This document shows, one piece after another, positions 22,460 to 32,723 of a DNA stretch of 64,000 nucleotides. The stretch comes from Dendrolimus kikuchii. Taxonomy: Eukaryota > Arthropoda > Insecta > Lepidoptera > Lasiocampidae. The translations under genes and the position numbers were made by a program. Every line of letters begins with the position of its first letter. Position 1 is the stretch's first letter. Where the stretch lies: NCBI GenBank assembly GCA_019925095.2, contig CM034408.1, forward strand, positions 434,001 through 498,000, read 5' to 3'. Below the pieces are notes generated by a model. It had not been told where the DNA came from. It did not search any database and worked only from the letters and a program-made list of their open reading frames with translations.

Positions 22460-22550
22460 AAACTGCGAAAAAGGTAAGTTCTTATAAGATCTGCCTACTG
22501 AATGCACAAAGACATGGAAAATATCCTAGTTTATTATATAGTACGTTTTA

Positions 22551-22650
22551 CGTACTTCCGGCCGCCATTAGTGTTTCTATTTTGGCCGGATGTGACGTCA
22601 CGGCGGCCGAGTCCCCGCCGCGGTCACCTTTGTACCACTTCCGGGGCAAT
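22551..22650 (+). promoter_or_regulatory. Promoter-like CRE/ETS cluster
   Basis: In an AT-rich setting, a GC-rich patch carries a full CRE palindrome TGACGTCA (22593-22600), two ACTTCCGG ETS-type sites (22554-22561, 22637-22644) and CGGCCGCCAT. Such clusters mark TATA-less promoters or enhancers. It may serve an internal Dys isoform or a non-coding transcript; inference only. Confidence 0.35.
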
Positions 22651-23070
22651 GGTTCGGAAATATTTGCCCAATGGCTTACTATGTCATAGTTGCGTGGGAA
22701 ATCGTTTGCAACTATCCAACGGGCACTTTGATATTACTTTTATGCTTCTATAATCATTCTATGGCCGTGTTATCGCTTTGTACTTCATGTATTTCTTTGT
22801 TAATTCCATTTGAGAATTAAAACTGAAGATTTATTGAAATAAATTATAATTAATTAAAATAATTATGTATGACCGAAATCACAAGTAAATTATAACTAAT
22901 TATAATTTATTAATTAAAAATAAAAAACCAAAGACATTATAACTAAAATATTAAATTAATTCATTATTAAATTTATTATAATTAAATACTATAAATAAAT
23001 TAAGTCTAACATCTATTAACAAAGCTGAAATATCCTATAAATAAACCTAACTTAAAAATATATATACATA
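22651..23070. other. AT-rich, nothing recognised
   Basis: Very AT-rich from 22800. Confidence 0.45.
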
Positions 23071-23251
23071 AAGTATGTCGCCATAACAACCTTGAGTTGT
23101 GTTCCGGCATTAGTGACCAGGTTCCAGTCTCTCTTAAGAGAGCAGCAGCGCATTTGTAGCAACTTTGGTGTTGCAATGTCCATAGGCGATGGTAAACGCT
23201 TTCCATCAAGTGGGCCGTCTGCCTGTCTGCTGATCTCCTGCAAAAAAAAAA
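23071..23251 (+). mobile_element. SR-A copy, 5'-truncated
   Basis: Starts AAGTATGTCGCCATAACAAC and ends ATCTCCTGCAAAAAAAAAA, joined directly to the tail of LINE-T copy 13. Confidence 0.85.
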
Positions 23252-23430
23252 CATACATACATACATAACTTCACGCCAGTTCCCTTGCGGGGTAGGCATG
23301 AACAACAGAGCGCCATTTAGGCCCATTCTTACACACCTCACTAGCTTCTTTGACATTCATAACTCTTGTCATGCACGCTCGTCTGTTCTTAAGGCTCCTG
23401 ATATCACCCTCCGCTAGTACACGATCAAGT
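23252..23430 (-). mobile_element. LINE-T copy 13
   Basis: Tail abuts SR-A poly-A, with no TA at the junction; runs to GTACACGATCAA. Confidence 0.85.
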
Positions 23431-23476
23431 ACTATCAAAAATATATATGCAATAGTGAAATAAAACCTATATTAAA

Positions 23477-23580
23477 GCCCGTCCAGCCCCACCAGACCAC
23501 TGTCGCTGGGCATTGTACCTAGAAGGCTGGCAGCATTACCTCGCTGGATACAAAGGCTAATCCTTTGATCCATTAAAACT
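23477..23580 (-). pseudogene. LINE ORF fragment (QRGNAASLLGT family)
   Basis: Minus frame reads DQRISLCIQRGNAASLLGTM then PSDSGLVGLDGL and a stop; same family as 15316-15622. Confidence 0.6.
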
Positions 23581-23654
23581 TCCTAATTAAGGTTCAATTT
23601 ATTGTCTACTTGCTATCCCAGAACTCGATTTCGTATGATATGTATGTATGTTTG

Positions 23655-23847
23655 TATGTGATCGATCCTGGCCGGAACCCATGCACCACTTAGGCAGTTT
23701 TACTGACCTAATGTGCATATTGAAACAATTACCACGTGCTAACAACGGTGAAGGGAAACATCGTGATGCAACCTGCACATCGAGATAACTGATGTGTCAA
23801 ACCTTCCAAGACGCTTTGGACAAGCGTGGCGGGTGTACTGTCCATTC
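23655..23847 (+). mobile_element. SINE-D copy, interrupted
   Basis: B-box region GATCGATCCTGGCCGGAAC to GTACTGTCCATTCCTC; the 3' part is replaced by an SR-A insertion and not seen beyond it. Confidence 0.8.
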
Positions 23848-23854
23848 CTCTATT

Positions 23855-24091
23855 ATTATTTTTTATTGCAGGAGTTCAGCAAACAGGCAGACGGCCCACT
23901 TGATGGAAAGCGGTTACCATCGCCTATGGACATTTGCAACACCAAAGGTGCTACAAATGCGCTGCTGCTCTCTTAAAGGAGACTGGAACCTGGTCACTAA
24001 TGCCGGAACACAAATCAAGGTTGTTATGGCGACATATTTTAGACCAGGGGTGGTAGCCATCCAGTCGGGCAAATGCCCTACAACCTGGCAA
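23855..24091 (-). mobile_element. SR-A copy, short form
   Basis: Poly-T start, stops at ACAACCTGGCAAAA, the recurrent internal 5' boundary. Confidence 0.85.
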
Positions 24092-24269
24092 AAATAAATA
24101 AATAATATATCAATTTAAATCTCATTTTTTTCTGTGTATGATAGAATAGGGTTGCCTATGTAAAAGTGACCACAAATTGAGGTTTCCAGCTATTAAAAAT
24201 AGCAGGCTACGAGGGATGCTAAGTTGCATTACGCTAACGAGGGACGTAGCGCGTTAACTCTCGTTCATT

Positions 24270-24738
24270 CTAATTTATCTTTAACAGCTGGCAACTCCTA
24301 TTCGCAGTCGCTTTTACATAGGGAACCCTAATCCATCGTAAACAGAAAAAAATAAGCTTTAATTTTGCTTTGCCAGGTGGTAGGGCATTTGCCCGACCGG
24401 ATGGCTACCACCCCTGGTCTAAAGTATGTCGCCATAACAACCTTGAGTTGTGTTTAGGCATCAGTGAACAGGTTCCAGTTTCCCTTAAGAGAGCAGTGTC
24501 CATAGGCGATGGTAACCGCTTTCCATCAAGTGGGCCGTCTGCCTGTCTGCTGATCTCCTGCAATAAAAAAAAATTGATATATATTTTACTTTAAAAACAC
24601 GTGAATGAAATTTTTCCCAAAATATCAAAGTAATATTATTTTATTTTAAAATACTAGCCGCCATATTTTTATAGGCAAAATATAAAATTATCTATAAAAA
24701 CTAGATTTTAATTAAATAACAGATGAACGTAGTAATCT
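24270..24738 (+). repeat. Repeat P, copy 2, split by SR-A
   Basis: Matches 9165-9445. The SR-A at 24366-24573 falls where copy 1 reads CTTTAATTTGATATATAATT uninterrupted. Confidence 0.75.
24366..24573 (+). mobile_element. SR-A copy, short form with internal deletion
   Basis: Starts TTTGCCAGGTGG and ends CTCCTGCAATAAAAAAAAA; lacks the segment between GAGAGCAG and GTCCATAGG. Confidence 0.85.
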
Positions 24739-25159
24739 TGCAGCCGGATCTCGGTCTAGAAATCCCGGATCTACTTTTCTGCTTTCTATCCTATGTATTA
24801 TAGTTCAAAGAACAGGAAACCAGACTTGAATCTCCGAACTGGCCGCTCCGAACGCAACAGGGATTTATAACTGCAGACCGATGATGAATTCTATGAAAAC
24901 ACGCGAAAACCCCGAACGAGTAAAAAATGGCCGAAGAAAATATATTGGAAATTCGTGTTTTTGCATAATGCTCCGATAATATCCGTCGACATATATCGGA
25001 TGCCGATGAAACTTCTCGTAAAAGAAAATAGCTTAGTGAATTCCCGCCCCGTACTCCCAGGAGGCTTCCACGCCCCGAAACGACTTGGAAAAACCTCTGC
25101 ACTTTGGATCGGAAAACGTCACAACATACGACCGTAGATGTTCCATTGCTGGGCTAATC
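24739..25159. other. Unassigned
   Basis: Open minus frame 24791-25102 has no recognisable domain; possibly degraded LINE sequence leading into 25160. Confidence 0.4.
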
Positions 25160-25232
25160 TTTTTATGCGAGACTCATTACACGACGGAAGATTATCTGAA
25201 CAACCGCACTGAGTGGAAATAATGCGATCTCT
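25160..25232 (+). pseudogene. LINE C-terminal tail fragment
   Basis: Reads HYTTEDYLNNRTEWK then stop, parallel to YYTTKDFLDYRTEWAKC at 18778-19215. Confidence 0.5.
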
Positions 25233-25279
25233 ACCAAGCTCCTTCACACACATATATGTAGTGTAATTACAAAAGTCTT

Positions 25280-25528
25280 GCATGATGAAAGAATGACTAA
25301 ACAGATATACAATGCAAGAGTGAATGGATGCAGAAGTCGTGGAAGGTCACGACACACCTTCTATGATCAAATTGATCGTGTACTAACAGAAGGTGATGTC
25401 AGGAGCCTTGAGACAGACGAGCGTGCATGACAAGAGCTATGAATGTCAAAGAAGCAAGTGAGGTGTGTAAGAATAAGCCTGAATGGCGCTGTGTTGTTCG
25501 TGCTTACCCCGCAAGGGAACTGGCGTGA
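25280..25528 (+). mobile_element. LINE-T copy 14
   Basis: From TGCATGATGAAAGAATG to GGCGTGAAG; the (TATG)n tail is lost. Confidence 0.8.
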
Positions 25529-25574
25529 AGATATATCAAAAACATAGTAAAAAGAAAATAAATTATATATGTAT

Positions 25575-26032
25575 TGTTACAATTTGGGCCACCTGCATAT
25601 CTGTAAACAAAGTACATTTATTACCCGTCGGCGTTTGAGCTAATAACGTTGAAACTCTTTTATGATCGTCTTCTTTTGCTTACTTTGTGTTTAAATTTTG
25701 TTATTGATAAAACAGCCTTTTGTGTATTGTAATATTTATGGTAGTCATTAGCCAGGTGTGATTTTGAGAAATTCAGTCCACGCGGTCGAGTAGACATGTT
25801 GTATTTGTACAGTATAAAGCAATGCCCCAACGGAGGGGTGAGGCAGTCTAGATAGCCACAAGCGAAGCAAGACGTTAGTGACGGACTTTGCGCGTGTGAT
25901 TGAATCGCGCATTACGTTTGGACTGGTTGTGTACAGTTATATTTGTACCTGTGTTATACGTGTTTGTATAGTTCTAATAAATTCTACAATAATTCCAACG
26001 GCATTTTAATTCGAGTCCTGCAACTCGTAACA
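25575..26032 (+). mobile_element. LTR-H solo LTR
   Basis: TGTTACAATTTGGG...CTCGTAACA, 458 bp; flanks GTAT and GTGT. TATA-like AGTATAAAGC near 25810, AATAAA near 25977. Confidence 0.85.
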
Positions 26033-26474
26033 GTGTTATGGGGAAAAACAGGCTATGCATTATTTTCAAGAAGAATTCCACAGTGAGTTCAACACTAATA
26101 AGTGGTACGTGGGGTTATTCATTTATTCCTCCATGATATTGAATGATTCAAATTCGTGTTTATATGGAACACTTTGATTCGGGAAAATTGAAAGACAGAA
26201 TTGAATCGTGTAATATCGGTTTAACGTTTCAATTTCGCCAGACTCTTAAATAAATCCCGAGTAATCTGATGACGGTATTAAAATTTAATGTTGGTTTTAT
26301 ATATTAAAGTAGTTCTTATTGAGTCATAAACAGTAATAGCCCGATAAAGTTTACGTGGAAGCCTTTATTAGAAGTTGAATGACTGCCATATTGATTCTGT
26401 GAGGCGGCGGACTTCTGCTTTAGGTAATTTATTGATATTATTTACCGGATTGTTGTTGTTTAGTTTGTAGTAGT
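26033..26474. other. AT-rich, nothing recognised
   Basis: No supported feature. Confidence 0.45.
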
Positions 26475-26487
26475 GTACTCTCTCTTT

Positions 26488-26678
26488 TGTGAGGAGAGGA
26501 GCCACTCGTCTGTTCTTAAGGCTCCTGTGACAGGAGCCTTAAGAACAGACGAGTGTGCATGACAAGAGTTATGAATGTCAAAGAAGCAAGTGAGGTGTGT
26601 AAGAATGGGCCTAAATGGCGCTCTGTTGTTCGTGCCTACCCCGCAAGGGAACTGGCGTGAAGTTATGTATGTATGTAT
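26488..26678 (+). mobile_element. LINE-T copy 15 with folded-back 5' end
   Basis: 13-bp duplication GTACTCTCTCTTT at 26475-26487 and 26679-26691. The insert opens with about 15 nt of filler, then a 26-bp-arm palindrome (26503-26555). Confidence 0.92.
26503..26555. repeat. Perfect 26-bp palindrome, 1-nt spacer
   Basis: Arms 26503-26528 and 26530-26555 around a single G; both arms are LINE-T sequence. Confidence 0.95.
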
Positions 26679-26790
26679 GTACTCTCTCTTTACTTTAACC
26701 ATATCCAAATTTATTGGAGTCGGCACAATATGTCTTTTCCTTTCACACTCCTCTATGCTGACATACATCTTCTGTCACACCACAAATCAT

Positions 26791-27018
26791 CATATCCGTG
26801 CAGGAAAGGAGAAAGAATACAATTTCCTGCGGCCGGGCGGCCTGTCGTAAAAGGCGAGAAAACAACCCACAGCCAGGTAGTAGGGCATTTGCCCGACTGG
26901 ATGGCTACTACCCCTGGTATAAAGTATGTCGCCATAACAACCTTGAGTTGTGTTCCGGCATTAGTGACCAGGTTCCAGTCTCCCTTAAGAGAGCAGCAGC
27001 GCATTTGTAGCACCTTTG
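26791..27018 (+). mobile_element. SR-A copy lacking its 3' end
   Basis: Full 5' end ATCCGTGCAGGAAAGGAG to TAGCACCTTTGGGTTT, then sequence departs; no poly-A. Unusual, because most copies lose the 5' side. Confidence 0.85.
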
Positions 27019-27112
27019 GGTTTGTTGTTGTTAACCGGAGATGTCACTCCCATCAGTACTTCATTAATTAAATTATTTACACTATTTATAAAAATCACAC
27101 AATGATTATTAT

Positions 27113-27599
27113 TGTTACGAGTTGTAGGACTCGAATTAAAATGCCGTTAGAATTACTATAGAATTTATTAGAATTATACAAACACGTATAACATAGGTAC
27201 AAATATAACTGAACACAATCAGTCCAAACGTAATGCGCGATTCAATAACACGTGCAAAATCCGTTAGTAAATAGATTATCGAATGTGCACAAGTCTTAGC
27301 TCGCGGCTGGTTATCGCTAGACTGCTTCACCCCTGCATTGGGGCATTGCTTTATACTGCACAAATACAATATGTCTGCTTGACCGCGTGAACTGAGTTTT
27401 CCAAGAATCACACCTGACTACTGACCACCATAAATATTACAATATACAACGGGCTGTTTTTTTTTTTTCAATTACACTTTTTAAACACAAAGTAAACAAA
27501 AGAAGGCAGTCCTAAATAGTTCCAATATTATTCGCTCAAACGCTGGCGGGTAATAAATGTACTTTGTTTATAGATATGCAGGTGGCTCAAATTGTAACA
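27113..27599 (-). mobile_element. LTR-H solo LTR
   Basis: TGTTACGAGTTG...AAATTGTAACA, 487 bp; flanks TTAT/GTCT do not match, so the duplication is lost or it is recombinant. Confidence 0.82.
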
Positions 27600-28111
27600 G
27601 TCTTAATTACAAATTAACAGCAGTAACTTAATTGACGTTTATCAATACTTAAAGTTCTTACACATTGAAAGTTGAACTGAACAAGACTTCTAATTTCACA
27701 GAGCAATACTACAAATGCGAGTCCGACTCGCGCAAGGCCACTCATTTCCTATAACATTGCACGTTCGTGGAAAATGTGTTCTTGGCCCAATTTCCCTTTA
27801 AACCGCTGTTAAGCCCACGTCAAAAAGTCCTTTAATTCAACGATATTTTTATTCAAATAATATACATAACATAAGACTGGCCCTTGCATTACATTTACAT
27901 GGCGGATGCATGAATAATGAAACGAGGCCCTCCCCACCACTCCGCGGCCGTCTATAAAGTGATTTAAGGGGGTACATATTTATGGAAATGATATATTCAC
28001 AGTTGACGTAATCAGCTCAAGTTATTTTTCAGTTATCATTTTAAGTTTTTACTCCTAATAGGCAAATAACATTTAATAACATTTTTCAAGTGTATCATGT
28101 TTTGAAGTAAA
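27600..28111. other. Unassigned
   Basis: Short GC patch at 27930-27955 (ACTCCGCGGCCG); no supported feature. Confidence 0.45.
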
Positions 28112-28595
28112 TAAATTCTATTGTATTCCTATCGTATCGCATCTTATCGTATCTTATTGTATCATGGCGTATCGTATTGTATCATATCGTATCGTATTGT
28201 ATCATAGCGTATCGTATTATATCATAGCGTACATACATAACTACACGCCAGTTCCCTTGCGGGGTAGGCACGAACAACAGAGCGCCATTCAGGCTTATTC
28301 TTACACACCTCACTTGCTTCTTTGACATTCATAACTCTTGTCATGCACGCTGGTAAATTCTATTGTATTCCTATCGTATCGCATCTTATCGTATCTTATT
28401 GTATCATGGCGTATCGTATTGTATCATATCGTATCGTATTGTATCATAGCGTATCGTATTATATCATAGCGTACATACATAACTACACGCCAGTTCCCTT
28501 GCGGGGTAGGCACGAACAACAGAGCGCCATTCAGGCTTATTCTTACACACCTCACTTGCTTCTTTGACATTCATAACTCTTGTCATGCACGCTGG
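28112..28595. repeat. Perfect 242-bp tandem duplication
   Basis: 28112-28353 and 28354-28595 are identical by eye. Each unit holds part of the GTATC array plus the first 120 bp of LINE-T copy 16. Confidence 0.95.
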
Positions 28596-28940
28596 TCTGT
28601 TCTTAAGGCTCCTGACATCACCTTCTGCTACTATACGATCAGTTTGATCATGGAAGGTGTGTCGTGGCCTTCCACGACTTCTGCACCCGTCCACTTTTGC
28701 ATTGTATATCTGTTTAGTCATTCTTTCATCATGCATTCTTTCCACATGCCCGATTCCTTTCCTTACCTTCACCCCGACACTCTCTTTCAGACCAACTCTC
28801 TTTCTTACATATTAGATCATAGCGTATCGTACTGTATCATAGATTATCGTATTGTATCATAGCGTATCGTATTGTATCATAGCGTATCGTATTGTATCAT
28901 AGCGTATCAAATTGTATCATAGCGTATCGTATTGTATTAA
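28123..28940. repeat. GTATC-type pentamer/decamer array, split by LINE-T
   Basis: Units such as GTATCGTATT and GTATCATAGC repeat on both sides of LINE-T copy 16 (28123-28231, 28365-28473, 28812-28940). Confidence 0.9.
28474..28811 (-). mobile_element. LINE-T copy 16
   Basis: Inserted in the array; ATCATAGCGTA occurs at both edges, though the array itself contains that word. A small deletion removes the FGHVERM-proximal CCGGAGCA. The first 120 bp of the copy are duplicated at 28232-28353. Confidence 0.85.
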
Positions 28941-29085
28941 AGCACAGGGTGTCGCTTAGCTTTGAGCTAATCATGCTTCATACGATGAGTGACAGTTATA
29001 TGATAACCCATTTCCCTCTCTTCTCTCTATCTCATCTTTCCTACTCCATCCTAAAGGCTGGCTCAAATGTGTTGGCTTCGACCCT

Positions 29086-29133
29086 GCTGTTGCAAACGTT
29101 TATAGGTGACGGTAACCACTTTCCAAGTGGTTA
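29086..29133 (+). mobile_element. SR-A remnant
   Basis: GTTGCAAACGTTTATAGGTG then CGGTAACCACTTTCC, 3' part only. Confidence 0.55.
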
Positions 29134-29689
29134 AGGGTTCTTTCTAGTGGCATCGGCATGTTTATCAGTTTTACGTTTAAAAAAAACATGTGTGTGTGCA
29201 GTTCACACGCGGTAGGAGTGAAACAAAGTGTGACAAGGGGTGGGAGGGATTCTAAATTTCGTGATATAATGTATTCTATCTCATTCTCTCGTAGGCTTAG
29301 TCTTATAAATTTATGTGTTTATATCTAAAAATCAGAAAATGACGATTATTTGGCTAGGGTTCTTTGCCAGAACGGTGCTTAGAAATTAGGTTGATAAGCT
29401 ACCTAATGGAAAGTGGCTGTCTTCATAGTCTCCCAAAGAATGACCTTAAAGAAATTCCATGCCGGCCATATTTGATCCCATGTATCTACGAAACCTCTGT
29501 TGCTTTATAAAAAGTCAACTACCCTTTTATTTTTTAAACCCTTGCGTTTCGCATCCGAGTCCCATTTCTTCTTGATGTGTATTATTGTTAACCCACAGAA
29601 TACGTAAACAGATCTCAACTGTGCTATTTCAAAACTCAGTAAATGCTTCTCAGAAAAATTTAGAACGAAGCAGAAAAAATATTATAAAC
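29134..29689. other. Mostly unassigned
   Basis: 29395-29465 (TACCTAATGGAAAGTGG...) resembles a distant relative of SR-A. Nothing else seen. Confidence 0.4.
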
Positions 29690-29938
29690 ATAACATAATA
29701 TCACGCCTCTTTCCCATGGGGGTAGGCAGAGAATATGGATCTCCACTTGCGACGATCCTGACAAACAACTTTCGCTTCACCTACTTTCATTAACCTCTTC
29801 ATACATGCACGTCTATTTGAGATGCTTTTTACCTGACCTCTCTTTAGTACTTCTGATATTTGATCATGGTGTGTTCGTCTCGGTCTACCAGCAGCAACTC
29901 TACCATTCACAATACTGTCATACACCTGTTTTGCGAAT
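29690..29938 (-). mobile_element. LINE-T sister family (LINE-T2), copy 1
   Basis: Minus frame 29701-29925 reads VAAGRPRRTHHDQISEVLKR then GQVKSISNRRACMKRLM and ends near AYPHGKEA. Clearly homologous to LINE-T protein but diverged at DNA level; tail (TATGT)-like. Confidence 0.7.
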
Positions 29939-30175
29939 ATAAGTCTACTTTAGAAAAAATGTCATGAACTCCAATATGCTACTTTAAAAATATTTATTAT
30001 GCTTAGTGGAGGGGATATGATAATTTGGTACAGTTTTTACACGTTTTGGCAAACACAATACATTGGCAACAAATATCTAGCAAGACAATGAATTTACAGA
30101 TTTTAATATAGAAAATCAGTTGCTAGGTTTTGAGATGGAACAGCTGATGACATGGTACTTTATACGTGGATTTTA

Positions 30176-30356
30176 GTTTTAGTTACCATCGCCTATGGAC
30201 ATTTGCAACACCAAAGTTGCTACAAATGCGCTGCTACTAAGGGAAACTGGAACCTGGTCATTAATGCCGGAACACAACTCAAGGTTGTTATGGCGACATA
30301 CTTTAGACCAGGGGTGGTAGCCATCCAGTCGGGCAAATGCTCTACCACCTGGCAAA
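30176..30356 (-). mobile_element. SR-A copy, short form
   Basis: Lacks the poly-A side; ends at CCACCTGGCAAAA, the recurrent internal 5' boundary. Confidence 0.8.
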
Positions 30357-30577
30357 ATGAAATGGATTTTGTGTACTTAGTATTCATTACAGTTTATATC
30401 TTGTTTAGTAGGTTGCATCATACGCATCCAAAAAGATGGCAGCTATTGTTGGGAAGAAGTACGACTATTATGTTTTAACAAATAGTTTTCAGACTCGGTC
30501 TATGGTCGAGGTCTAGACAGCAGTAAAGAGATAAACAAACACTTATCCGAAACTGTTGCATACACCTCAAGTTAGTG

Positions 30578-30727
30578 ATTTGGCGGGAGTTTTACTAGCA
30601 CTAGAGTCGATTGAGCGGAGAGCCAGGAGGCTGGTTGGCAACGACCAGCTTATCGACGATAAAAGTCAAGTCTTGAACATCGACGCGTTGCCAGATTATC
30701 GGGTTTCTATCGGATTGCGGCACTGAT
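30578..30727 (+). pseudogene. LINE reverse-transcriptase C-terminal fragment
   Basis: Frame reads LALESIERRARRLVGNDQLI, the LDSIQRRAxRLI-type helix after the thumb of Jockey/CR1-type RTs, then VLNIDALPDYRVSIGLRH and stop. Confidence 0.55.
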
Positions 30728-30753
30728 ATATGGTGGATATTCCTTCTATATTT

Positions 30754-30761
<8 letters not shown>

Positions 30762-30811
<50 letters not shown>
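30762..30811. repeat. (TA)n microsatellite
   Basis: About 25 TA units, directly fused to the LINE-T2 copy on its right. Confidence 0.95.
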
Positions 30812-30814
<3 letters not shown>

Positions 30815-31075
30815 TGAGATACTTTTTACCTGACCTCTCTTTAACACTTTTGATATTTGACCATGGTGTGTTCGTCTCGGTCTATCGGCAACAACTCTAC
30901 CATTCACAATACTGTCATACACCTGTTTTGTGATTCTACTTTTATCCATTCTCTCTACATGTCCAAACCACCTTAACATTCTTTTTTCGACTCTTATTAC
31001 ATCTTTCAATCCACAACGTTCCCTTATCACACTGTTCCTTATCATATCATTCAAGCTCATCATCATCATCATCAT
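30812..31075 (-). mobile_element. LINE-T2 copy 2
   Basis: Minus frame: CGLKDVIRVEKRMLRWFGHV then DRPRRTHHGQISKVLKRGQV, stopping at the (TA)n. The natural 3' end and tail are missing. Confidence 0.75.
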
Positions 31076-31120
31076 CCGATCATTGTATGAATTGGAGTCC
31101 TGTTTAAATTATATAAGAAA

Positions 31121-31327
31121 GAATTTGTTTTCAAAACCCTCCGATTTTGAAACGATCTTCATTGGTGCTCCGCTCCTATTGGCTTTAGCGTGTTGACATA
31201 TAGCCTATAGCCTTCCTCAATAAATGGGCTACCTAACACTGAAATAATTTTTCAAATCAGACCAGTAGTTCCTGAGATTAGCGCGTTCAAACAAACAAAC
31301 TCTTCAGCTTTATATATTAGTATAAGA
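31121..31327 (-). mobile_element. Hel-F copy
   Basis: GAATTTGTTTTCAAAACCCT ... CAGCTTTATATATTAGTATA; the CTAG end is lost. Confidence 0.65.
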
Positions 31328-31626
31328 TATTCTCTAGAAAATCTAAGAAAATCCTGAATTTTTGTTCTAAGTCGGTATTTCGAATTGAAATGCGCGGTGC
31401 GAATAGTCGAGCATACGTCATTCCAGTGATTTAGGTATATTGTTTGTGTTCTGGCTGTGCGGGCAATAAATCTTAGGGCGATGAGAAATATTGTACCGAG
31501 TTTTGGTTGGAATTAGGTATGACTAGAGATTTATAAAGATGACTTTTCTTGAGACAACCTGCCAATGTATTTTGTAACAGTTGGGTTTAAAACCGAAGCT
31601 ATATATCTTTTTTAAACTTTACTGTC
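31328..31626. other. Unassigned
   Basis: No supported feature. Confidence 0.4.
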
Positions 31627-31642
31627 ATCCATTCATCTAGTG

Positions 31643-32400
31643 GTCATCATCATCATCCGAGCGTTAAATCCCGGCTGCGTTCGGAGCGTTCACTCCGACG
31701 CCCTGGGTCCGCTTTCCTACTTTTTCTACTCCACTTCGCGCGGTCTTCTGCATCCCCCGTTTTAAGACCATTGGTACGCATGTCATCCTTCACAACGTCA
31801 AGCCAACATTTCTTGGGCCTTCCCCTTCGACCGGGATCTGGCGGTGGCGGCATGGCTAGATATTTGTTCCCTACATAATTAGCCGGTCTCCTTAAAACGT
31901 GGCCGTCCCAGCGTAAGCGACAGTCTTGCAGTTTGTCTGCTATGTCACGGACATGAAGACTGCCGCGGATACGGGAGTTCCTGACCCGGTCTTTCCGCGT
32001 CACTCCACACATCCATCGCAGCATATTCATCTCCGTGACACGCAGTTCTTGCTTGTGTCGCTCAAGTACAGGCCACGCTTCACAGCCATACAAAAGGACA
32101 GGTCTAATGATGGATTTATAGACCTGTCCTTTTAATTTAACCGGCATTTTGGGGTCACAAATGACGCTGCTGCGACACGGGCCTTGACATCGTGGTCGAT
32201 ATCCCCGGACGCACTGAGTACAGACCCCAAGTACTTAAACTGATCCGTGCGCTCGACCGTATCTTCGCCTATTCGCACGGATGTGGGATCTGTAGTGTTG
32301 CAGGCCAAGTACTCGGTCTTCGCCACATTTAGTTTCAGACCGCCGTTCTCTAGCGACCTTTTCCACGCATTTACACGTTGCACCAGGCGCCCCCTGTCCG
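31643..32400 (-). mobile_element. RTE-type LINE, 5'-truncated
   Basis: 758-bp insertion with a perfect 16-bp duplication ATCCATTCATCTAGTG (31627-31642, 32401-32416) and a (GAT)n tail at its 3' end (left side). Confidence 0.92.
31653..32400 (-). pseudogene. RTE reverse-transcriptase C-terminal part, frameshifted
   Basis: The first frame (32400 to about 32145) carries GGLKLNVAKTEYLACN and FKYLGSVLSASGDI, RT motifs after the catalytic core. A deletion/frameshift near 32140 leads to the second frame (to 31653): KLKGQVYKSIIRPVLLYGCE, MNMLRWMCGVTRKDRVRN, RLRWDGHVLRRP and GRRGRPKKCWLDV. This motif order is that of RTE/BovB-like elements. Catalytic aspartates and endonuclease are absent. It is unrelated at DNA level to LINE-T. 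Confidence 0.8.
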
Positions 32401-32466
32401 ATCCATTCATCTAGTGATATTTGTAGGAATATAATACCTATTGAGATATCATCTATCGGGTGAGGT

Positions 32467-32590
32467 TTTTTTTTATTGCAGGAGTTCAGCAGACTGGCAG
32501 AAGGCATACTTGATTGAAAGCTGGTACCATCCCCTATAGACATTTGCAACACCAAAGGTGCTACAAATGCGCTGCTGCTCTCTTAAAAGG
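32467..32590 (-). mobile_element. SR-A copy, shortest form
   Basis: Poly-T to CTGCTGCTCTCTTAAAAGG, about 120 bp; the same stop point occurs at 52127. Confidence 0.8.
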
Positions 32591-32723
32591 ATGTTTTGAT
32601 TTTTTTGATGCTAGAGAGGCTCGTCTATTCTAATATATAGGAGGACTTCATAAGGAATTTATAGAGACTTATTGCAGCATAACATTTTAATACGTCATGT
32701 CATTATTATAACTATAACATTAT

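Noticed and set aside
22502..22753. 83-codon + frame across the CRE/ETS patch
   Set aside because: No recognisable domain; the regulatory-like sites explain the base composition better.
28322..28567. Ser/Tyr/Ile/Val-rich repetitive frame
   Set aside because: Translation of the GTATC array.
28112..28595. Array as a CRISPR or centromeric satellite
   Set aside because: No spacer/repeat structure, and the genome is eukaryotic; the array is short and interrupted by a retroposon.
30730..30933. Frames containing long Tyr-Ile runs
   Set aside because: Translations of TA microsatellites.
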